From NCBI RefSeq assembly GCF_021287045.1, contig NZ_JAJTBG010000017.1, positions 1-64,000 of the forward strand: DNA of 64,000 nucleotides, read 5' to 3'. Positions 58,325 through 64,000 of the stretch are shown here, piece by piece. Position numbers and translations under genes: made by a program. Under the pieces are notes generated by a model. That model did no database searches. It saw only the letters and a list, made by a program, of their open reading frames with translations, and was not told the DNA's origin. Within the stretch, counting starts at the first letter, position 1, and every line of letters starts with the position of its first letter. Source of the DNA: Oryzomicrobium sp. (GTDB lineage: Bacteria > Pseudomonadota > Gammaproteobacteria > Burkholderiales > Rhodocyclaceae).

Positions 58325-58446
58325 AAATAACCGTTTTCGCGGCGTTCCGTATTTGGTGACCCCCATTTGCGCCCCCGGTCTTTTGCTGCAAAACCGCTGG
58401 ACCGCCGGTTCCCCACGCCGTTTTCCGAACCACCCTTAGGACTTCC

Positions 58447-59208
58447 ATGAAGAAAATCGTGCTGCTGCGCCACGGCGAATCCGCCTGGAACAAGGAAAAC
58501 CGCTTCACCGGCTGGACCGACGTGGACCTCACCGAAAAGGGCGTCGAGGAAGCCAAGAACGCCGGCCGCCTGATGAAGGACGCCGGCTTCGCCTTCGACA
58601 TCGCCTTCTCCTCCGTGCTCAAGCGCGCCATGCGCACCCTGTGGCTGTCCCTGGAAGAGATGGACCGGCTGTGGATTCCGGTACAGCGCTCCTGGCGCCT
58701 CAACGAGCGCCACTATGGCGCCCTGCAGGGCCTCAACAAGGCCGAAACCGCCGCCAAGTACGGCGACGACCAGGTGCTGGTGTGGCGCCGCAGCTACGAT
58801 ACCCCGCCCCCGGCGCTGGAATTCGACGACCCCCGCCACCCCCGCTTCGACGCCCGCTACGCGCCCCAGTACTCGGGCATGTCGCCGGAGCACCTGCCCA
58901 TGACCGAGTGCCTCAAGGACACCGTGGCCCGCTTCGTACCCTACTGGGAAGACACCATCGCCCCGGTGGTCAAGAGCGGCAAGAGCGTCATCGTCGCCGC
59001 CCACGGCAACAGCATCCGCGCCCTGGTGAAGTACCTGGACAACATCTCCGACGCCGACATCGTCGAGCTGAACATCCCCACCGGCATCCCCCTGGTCTAT
59101 GAGCTGGACGACGAGACCCTGAAGCCGATCCGCTCCTACTACCTGGGCGACGCCGAAGCCGCCGCCGCGGCGGCGGCCGCCGTGGCCAACCAGGCCAAGG
59201 CCAAGTAA
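58447..59208 (+). CDS. gpmA: 2,3-bisphosphoglycerate-dependent phosphoglycerate mutase
   Basis: Interconverts 3- and 2-phosphoglycerate in glycolysis. 253 residues. The phospho-histidine motif is [10 protein letters not shown] (H9), with [13 protein letters not shown] and the second His in [11 protein letters not shown]. The C-terminus has an unusual alanine tail ([17 protein letters not shown]). It is divergent from the regulator gene and 7 bases before the EnvC-like gene. Confidence 0.96.
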   Translation: MKKIVLLRHGESAWNKENRFTGWTDVDLTEKGVEEAKNAGRLMKDAGFAFDIAFSSVLKRAMRTLWLSLEEMDRLWIPVQRSWRLNERHYGALQGLNKAETAAKYGDDQVLVWRRSYDTPPPALEFDDPRHPRFDARYAPQYSGMSPEHLPMTECLKDTVARFVPYWEDTIAPVVKSGKSVIVAAHGNSIRALVKYLDNISDADIVELNIPTGIPLVYELDDETLKPIRSYYLGDAEAAAAAAAAVANQAKAK

Positions 59209-59215
59209 GCCCCCC

Positions 59216-60625
59216 GTGAGCCCCACCGCCCACCGCCCGCGCCCGCGGGCGGCCGCTTTTCTGCCCCCCCTGGCCGCCGCCCTGCTGGCAGCCGGGCTGG
59301 GGCTCGCCCCGGGCGCTGGGGCCGCGCCCGCCGCCCCAGCCGCCAAGGCCAAGGCGGCGGCGCCACAAAAGGAACTCGAAGCCAAGCAGGCCGACCTTTC
59401 CGACCTGCGCGGCAAGATCGACGGCCTGAAGAAGGACCTGGCCAGAACCGAGGAATCCCGAGCCGACGTGGCCGACCAGCTGAAGGCCTCGGAGCAGGAA
59501 ATCTCCAAGCTCTCGGCCCGGCTGCGCGACCTCGCCAGCCAGCGCAGCCGGGTCGAAGCCGATCTGACCGCCCTGTCCCGGGAATCCAAGGACCTGGAAG
59601 GGCTGCTCGCCCGCCAGCAGGCGGCCCTGGCCGCCCTGTTGCAGCGTGAATACCAGGCCGGCCGGCTCCAGGCCGACGACGACGCCCTGCGCCTGCTGCT
59701 GCGCGGCGAAGACCCCAACCAGCTGTCCCGGGATTTCTACTACCTGGGCGCCCTGGCTCAGGCCCGGCGCGACTGGCTGGCCCAGATGGAAGGCACTCTC
59801 AGGCGCAAGCAGTCCCTGGCCGACGAAACCCGGGACCGGGCCGCGGAACTTGCCCGGGTCGAGGACAGCCAAAGGGAAGAGCAAGCCAAGCTGGCCAAGG
59901 AACGCCAGGCCCGCCAGAGCAAACTCGACGCCCTAGCGCAAAAGGTCACGGCCCGGCGCAAGGAGTTGGGCAGCCTGACCCGGGACGAGCAGCAGTTGTC
60001 GCGCCTCGTGACCGGCCTGAACCGGGTGATCGCCCAGCAGGCCGCCCAGGAAGCGGCACGGCGCAAGGCCGAGGAAGAAGCGCGCAAACGCGAGCAGGCC
60101 AAGGCAGCGGCAGCCGCCCGAGCCAACGCCGGCAAGGGCAAGACGGCCCGCCCGGCGGAGGAAAAGCCCGCCGCCAAGCCCAGCGAACTCGCCAATGCCC
60201 GGGAACCGGAAGCGGTCGGCGGCGGCGGCAGTTTCGCCAGCCAGCGCGGCAGCCTGCGCCTGCCGGTGAAGGGCAGCGTGCTGAACCGTTTCGGCGCCAG
60301 CCGCGGCGAGGGCGGCACCTGGAAGGGCCTGTTCATCCGGGCCGGCGGCGGCAGCGAGGTAAAGGCCGTGGCCCAGGGCCGGGTGGTGTTCGCCGACTGG
60401 ATGCGCGGTTTCGGCAACCTGCTGATCGTGGATCACGGCGGCACTTACCTGACCATTTATGGCAACAACGAAGCCCTCCTGAAAAAGGTGGGCGACGCCG
60501 TGAAGAGCGGCGACCCGATCGCCACCGTGGGCAACAGCGGGGGCAATCCGGAAACCGGTTTATACTTTGAGCTCCGTTATCAGGGGCAACCCCAGGACCC
60601 GCTGCGCTGGGTCAATCTTCGTTAG
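59216..60625 (+). CDS. EnvC-like murein hydrolase activator (LytM/M23 domain)
   Basis: 469 residues from GTG 59216. Signal peptide (LAAALLAAGLGLAPGAGA), a long coiled coil (about 50-290; many heptads of Leu/Ala/Glu/Lys), an Ala/Lys linker and a LytM/M23 domain (about 345-465). Zinc ligands of active M23 enzymes are not complete: the HxH position reads FELRYQG, so the domain is probably degenerate and, like EnvC, activates an amidase at division. It lies between gpmA and ctpA, as in many proteobacteria. Confidence 0.92.
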   Translation: MSPTAHRPRPRAAAFLPPLAAALLAAGLGLAPGAGAAPAAPAAKAKAAAPQKELEAKQADLSDLRGKIDGLKKDLARTEESRADVADQLKASEQEISKLSARLRDLASQRSRVEADLTALSRESKDLEGLLARQQAALAALLQREYQAGRLQADDDALRLLLRGEDPNQLSRDFYYLGALAQARRDWLAQMEGTLRRKQSLADETRDRAAELARVEDSQREEQAKLAKERQARQSKLDALAQKVTARRKELGSLTRDEQQLSRLVTGLNRVIAQQAAQEAARRKAEEEARKREQAKAAAAARANAGKGKTARPAEEKPAAKPSELANAREPEAVGGGGSFASQRGSLRLPVKGSVLNRFGASRGEGGTWKGLFIRAGGGSEVKAVAQGRVVFADWMRGFGNLLIVDHGGTYLTIYGNNEALLKKVGDAVKSGDPIATVGNSGGNPETGLYFELRYQGQPQDPLRWVNLR

Positions 60626-60634
60626 GAGAAGCAG

Positions 60635-62086
60635 GTGAACGGCATCCCCCAGGCAAACGACAACCGTCACGTCGGCGGCAAACGCTGGAAAACGGCGGGA
60701 CTGGTGGCGGGCGGGTTTCTCGCCGGCGCCCTGCTGAGCCTCAACCTGTCCGCCCTGGCCGAAAAAGGCGCCAAGGAAGGCCTGCCGGTTGAGGAGCTGC
60801 GCACCTTCGCCGAGGTGTACTCGGCCATCAAGCAGGGCTACGTGGAGCCGGTGGAGGACAAGAAGCTCATCACCAACGCCATCTCCGGCATGCTCTCCAA
60901 CCTGGACCCCCACTCCACCTACCTGGACCCCGAAGCCTTCAAGGAATTGCAGGTGGGCACCCAGGGCGAATTCGGCGGCCTGGGCATCGAGGTCGGCATG
61001 GAGGACGGCTTCGTCAAGGTCGTCTCGCCGATCGAGGACACCCCCGCTGCCCGCGCCGGACTCAAGGCCGGCGACCTGATCGTCAAGCTCGACGACACCC
61101 CGGTGAAGGGCCTGACCCTCAACGAGGCGGTCAAGCGCATGCGCGGCAAGCCCAAGACCAACATCACCCTGACCGTGGTGCGCAAGGGCGAGCAGAAGCC
61201 TATCGTCGTCACCCTGACCCGGGAAGTGATCAAGGTGCAGAGCGTCAAGGCCAAAGCCCTGGAAAACGGCTACGGCTACATCCGCGTCACCCAGTTCCAG
61301 GAAAACACCACCCAGTCGGTGGCCAGGCAGCTGGCCGAACTGAGCAAGTCCGGCGACCTGAAGGGCCTGGTGCTCGACCTGCGCAACGACCCGGGCGGCC
61401 TGCTCAACAGCGCCGTGGGCGTTTCCGCCGCCTTCCTGCCGCCCAAGGCCCTGGTGGTGTCCACCGACGGCCGGGTCGAGGACGCCAAGCACAAGTACTT
61501 CGCCTCCCCCGAGGACTACAACCGGGGCACCAAGGACGACGCCCTGAAAGGCCTGCCCGCCAGCGCCAAGACCGTGCCCATGGTGGTGCTGGTCAACGGC
61601 GGCTCGGCCTCGGCCTCGGAAATCGTCGCCGGCGCCCTGCAAGACCACAAGCGGGCGGTGGTGATGGGCACCCAGTCCTTCGGTAAAGGCTCGGTGCAGA
61701 CCGTGCTGCCTCTGCCCCAGGGCGCCGCCATCAAGCTCACCACGGCGCGCTACTACACCCCGTCGGGCCGCTCGATCCAGGCCAAGGGCATCGTGCCGGA
61801 CATCGTCGTCGAGGAAACCCCCAACGGCGAAGCCCACGACCGTATCCGCGAGGCCGACCTGGAACGCCACCTGACCAACGACAAGGACAAGGAAGCGGCC
61901 AAGGACGCTGCCAAGGCCAAGGACGGCAAGGATGCCGCCAAGGACAATGGCAACAACGGCAAGGAAGCGCCGAGCCTGGCGCCTTCCGAATTCGGCGGCA
62001 AGAACGACTGGCAGCTCAACCAGGCGGTCAACCTGCTGAAGGGCCTGGCGATCATGCAGCCCAAGGCGGTGAGCAGCAGCCAGTAA
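60635..62086 (+). CDS. C-terminal processing peptidase, S41 family
   Basis: 483 residues from GTG 60635, with taggag upstream. N-terminal signal or anchor helix (TAGLVAGGFLAGALLSLNL), PDZ domain (about 95-180) and S41 protease core. The catalytic serine is in NGGSASASEIVAGAL and the lysine base in QSFGKGSVQT. The C-terminal 100 residues include a Lys/Ala/Asp-rich linker (KDAAKAKDGKDAAKD). Periplasmic Ctp proteases trim proteins such as peptidoglycan hydrolases, which fits its position after the EnvC-like gene. Confidence 0.95.
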   Translation: MNGIPQANDNRHVGGKRWKTAGLVAGGFLAGALLSLNLSALAEKGAKEGLPVEELRTFAEVYSAIKQGYVEPVEDKKLITNAISGMLSNLDPHSTYLDPEAFKELQVGTQGEFGGLGIEVGMEDGFVKVVSPIEDTPAARAGLKAGDLIVKLDDTPVKGLTLNEAVKRMRGKPKTNITLTVVRKGEQKPIVVTLTREVIKVQSVKAKALENGYGYIRVTQFQENTTQSVARQLAELSKSGDLKGLVLDLRNDPGGLLNSAVGVSAAFLPPKALVVSTDGRVEDAKHKYFASPEDYNRGTKDDALKGLPASAKTVPMVVLVNGGSASASEIVAGALQDHKRAVVMGTQSFGKGSVQTVLPLPQGAAIKLTTARYYTPSGRSIQAKGIVPDIVVEETPNGEAHDRIREADLERHLTNDKDKEAAKDAAKAKDGKDAAKDNGNNGKEAPSLAPSEFGGKNDWQLNQAVNLLKGLAIMQPKAVSSSQ

Positions 62087-62159
62087 GCAACAGCAACGGG
62101 CGGCGCCCCGGAAGCCCGGCCACACCGGCCGGGCCGGGAACGACGGCGAGGAGGGAACG

Positions 62160-62570
62160 ATGGTCAGCGAACATGCACATCCGGATCTCACCAAGAAACG
62201 GGAAATCCTTTTCGCCAAGTTCCCACCGGGCCAGGTACCCGAGGCAGCGGACCACCTGGCCCGCCAGCCCAACCTGAGCGCCACCCCGCTGCTGCCGCAG
62301 CGCAGCGTGGCGGTGCGCTACCAGCTCACCGACCACACCCTGAAGGGCCTCGAAGCGGATCTGACCGACCGGGGCTTCCATCTCGACAACACCCTCTACA
62401 GCAAGCTGGTGCGCGCCCTCGTCTATTACGTCGAGGACACCCAACTGCACAACCTGGGGGTGCCGGAAAAGCGCCTCAAGCGCGCCCACGAAGCCTACGT
62501 GCACGCCTGGGAGCAGCACCCCCACGGCGACCACGACGACACCCCGCCGGAGTGGCGGGAATACAAATAA
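62160..62570 (+). CDS. Unrecognised small protein between ctpA-type and moeB genes
   Basis: 136 residues, no signal peptide or membrane helix. I do not recognise the family. Visible features are a middle segment like an alpha/beta fold (RSVAVRYQLTDHTLKGLEADLTDRG), then ALVYYVEDTQLHNLGVPEKRL, and a His/Asp-rich C-terminus (HAWEQHPHGDHDD). Codon use is like the neighbours and it is tightly spaced before moeB (7 bases), so it is probably a real co-transcribed gene. gaggagggaac precedes the ATG. Confidence 0.75.
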   Translation: MVSEHAHPDLTKKREILFAKFPPGQVPEAADHLARQPNLSATPLLPQRSVAVRYQLTDHTLKGLEADLTDRGFHLDNTLYSKLVRALVYYVEDTQLHNLGVPEKRLKRAHEAYVHAWEQHPHGDHDDTPPEWREYK

Positions 62571-62577
62571 CCCCGCA

Positions 62578-63333
62578 ATGACCGACGCCGAACTCGTCCG
62601 CTACAGCCGCCACATCCTTCTCAACGAAATCGGGGTCGAAGGCCAGGAACGCATCCGCCAGGGGCGGGTGCTGATCATCGGTGCCGGCGGCCTGGGCAGT
62701 CCAGCCGCCCTCTACCTGGCCGCCGCCGGGGTGGGCACCCTGACCCTGGCCGACGGCGACACGGTGGACCTGACCAACCTGCAACGCCAGATCCTGCACC
62801 GGGAGGACCGGGTCGGCCAGGCCAAGGCCGAATCCGGCCGTCAGACCCTGGCCGCCCTCAACCCGGACGTGCGGTTGCGCCCCATCGTCCAGCGCTTGCA
62901 AGGAGACGCCCTGGACGCGGAAGTGGCCCAGGCCGACGTGGTGCTCGACTGCTGCGACAACTTCGCCACCCGCCACGACGTGAACCGGGCCTGTGTCGCC
63001 GCCGGCGTGCCCCTGGTATCCGGCGCGGCGGTGCGCTTCGACGGCCAGTTGAGCGTGTTCGACCCGCGCCAGGAGGCGAGCCCCTGCTACCACTGCCTGT
63101 TCCCCGAAGGCGAGGATGTGGAGGAAGTGCGTTGCGCGGTGATGGGGGTGTTCGCCCCCCTGACCGGCATCATCGGCACCCTGCAAGCCGCCGAAGCCTT
63201 GAAGCTGCTGGCCGGCTGCGGCGAGCCCCTGGTGGGCAAACTGCAACTGTTCGACGGCCTGACCAGCCAATGGCGCACGGTGCGGGTGCCCCGGGATCCG
63301 GATTGCCCCGTATGCGGGCAGCGGGACCGCTGA
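62578..63333 (+). CDS. moeB: Adenylyltransferase of the MoeB/ThiF/HesA family
   Basis: 251 residues. E1-like enzyme that adenylates the C-terminus of a small sulfur-carrier protein (MoaD or ThiS). ATP-binding motif IIGAGGLGSP, the LTNLQRQI and DCCDNFATR segments, and zinc pairs CYHC and CPVC are present. MoeB versus ThiF cannot be settled by eye; no rhodanese domain is fused. It is co-directional with the two genes upstream. Confidence 0.9.
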   Translation: MTDAELVRYSRHILLNEIGVEGQERIRQGRVLIIGAGGLGSPAALYLAAAGVGTLTLADGDTVDLTNLQRQILHREDRVGQAKAESGRQTLAALNPDVRLRPIVQRLQGDALDAEVAQADVVLDCCDNFATRHDVNRACVAAGVPLVSGAAVRFDGQLSVFDPRQEASPCYHCLFPEGEDVEEVRCAVMGVFAPLTGIIGTLQAAEALKLLAGCGEPLVGKLQLFDGLTSQWRTVRVPRDPDCPVCGQRDR

Positions 63334-63352
63334 CAACGGTGGTGCCCGTGGC

Positions 63353-63517
63353 CTACTTAGGCCGACGGATAGCACGGTAGATTTTCGGCTCGTTGCCCGC
63401 AAAGGCACGCCAGTAGCCGATCTTCAGAATGACTGCCTGAGATAGGGCGTCAATGCTCGATCTCCGGACCACATACCCGGAGATTGGCTCTGGGCGCGGC
63501 GTTCGGGGCAACATCAT
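63353..63517 (-). CDS. Possible small protein upstream of moeB end (unrecognised)
   Basis: 54 codons from ATG 63517 with AAGGGG a few bases upstream, ending IYRAIRRPK. The sequence (SGYVVRRSSIDALSQAVILK then IGYWRAFAGNEPK) is not low-complexity, and base composition is lower in GC than the neighbours, which is against a mere shadow frame. No family is recognised. It could equally be a remnant of a longer gene. Confidence 0.3.
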   Translation of the reverse strand: MMLPRTPRPEPISGYVVRRSSIDALSQAVILKIGYWRAFAGNEPKIYRAIRRPK

Positions 63518-63599
63518 TTTGCCCATTCCCCTTAGGCAATGCCCGAGCGATGCATCGCACCGACGGGGCTGCCAAACCAAGCCCCGGGAACCTCGCCCC

Positions 63600-64000
63600 T
63601 CAGGCGAAGCGGGCGACGATACGGGTATCGCCCCCCAGCTGGCGTCGGTCCACCACCGCCAGGCGGCGCTGCTCGGTCAGGTCGGCGAGTTCGGGCAAGG
63701 TCAGCAGGCCGTTGGCGGTGTCCCCCAGCAGGGTCGGGGCCTGGTAGAGCAGCAGCTCGTCGGCCAACCCCTCGCGCACGAAGGAGCCAGCCAGCTTGAA
63801 GCCGGACTCCACGTGCAATTCATTGACGCCGCGCCGCCCCAGTTCGTCCATCAGGGCCGCCAGATCCACTTTGCCGCTGGCGTTGGGCAGGCTGACCACC
63901 TCGCCGCCCACCGCCCGCAACGCGGCCACGGCCTCGGCATGGGCCGCTAGGTCCACGGCGCAGGCCACCAGCACCGTAGCGCCATCGAACAGGGCCGCCG
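63600..64000 (-). CDS. ribD: Riboflavin biosynthesis protein RibD, C-terminal reductase part (runs off the right edge)
   Basis: The last 133 or so codons of the RibD reductase domain, which reduces the ribosylamino-pyrimidine in riboflavin synthesis. Visible signatures: ALMDELGRRGVNELHVESGFKLAGSFVREGLADEL and LLYQAPTLLGD. The N-terminal deaminase domain lies beyond the window, so intactness cannot be checked. Confidence 0.92.
   Translation of the reverse strand, partial: AALFDGATVLVACAVDLAAHAEAVAALRAVGGEVVSLPNASGKVDLAALMDELGRRGVNELHVESGFKLAGSFVREGLADELLLYQAPTLLGDTANGLLTLPELADLTEQRRLAVVDRRQLGGDTRIVARFA

Overview
The window is GC-rich bacterial chromosome, densely coded on both strands. Protein similarities point to a betaproteobacterium, most likely of the Rhodocyclales and close to Azospira. 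The evidence is the gene order (rppH/proS/lytic transglycosylase, ffh/ypjD/corB, engB/cytochrome c4, FmdB/DUF502/aspS/nudB, secB/grxC/rhodanese/gpmA/envC/ctpA), SlmA, BioC/BioB beside comF, and a complete MSHA pilus locus. I see no insertion sequence, prophage, CRISPR array, rRNA or tRNA. The assignment is inference from content, not a database match.

Layout. 1-8.6 kb is housekeeping: 5' end of metG, the Fe-S carrier gene apbC, a bacteriohemerythrin, dcd, coq7, a CNP1-like exported protein, a CBS protein, rppH, proS and a lytic transglycosylase. 8.6-12.4 kb holds ffh divergent from ypjD and corB. 12.6-16.5 kb is the type IVa pilus operon pilB-pilC-pilD. 16.6-21.6 kb holds FmdB-like, DUF502, aspS, a secreted barnase-like RNase with a barstar-like inhibitor, nudB and a small heat-shock protein. 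21.7-25.7 kb carries argB, an exported serine hydrolase, a HAD phosphatase and slmA. 25.8-28.7 kb carries hemB, a probable small RNA on the opposite strand, engB and cytochrome c4. 28.8-35.2 kb carries a CBS protein, a DUF455 ferritin-like protein, msrP-msrQ, bioC, bioB and comF.

35.4-54.0 kb is the largest unit: about 18.6 kb of minus-strand genes encoding an MSHA-type pilus. In transcription order they are mshE, G, F, B, A, C, D, O, P, Q, I, a second PilN-like I gene, J, K, L, M and N. They encode a c-di-GMP-binding type ATPase (MshE), platform protein (MshG), prepilins, a giant lectin-like surface protein (MshQ), inner-membrane alignment proteins, a lipoprotein secretin with a collagen-like insert (MshL), an AAA ATPase (MshM) and a TPR protein (MshN). 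The locus has no prepilin peptidase of its own, so PilD at 15.6 kb may serve both pilus systems.

54.0-64 kb returns to housekeeping: trmL, an unusual AT-rich repeat-bearing gap, gpsA, an SH3 protein, secB, grxC, a rhodanese, an ArsR-type regulator with the cysteine pair of persulfide sensors, gpmA, an EnvC-like activator, ctpA, an unrecognised conserved-looking protein, moeB, and the 3' end of ribD.

Items most worth a second look are the C-rich small RNA next to hemB, a promoter plus terminator leader before bioB, two AT-rich sites 84 bp apart between trmL and gpsA, the RNase/barstar pair, and the collagen-like segment in the MSHA secretin.
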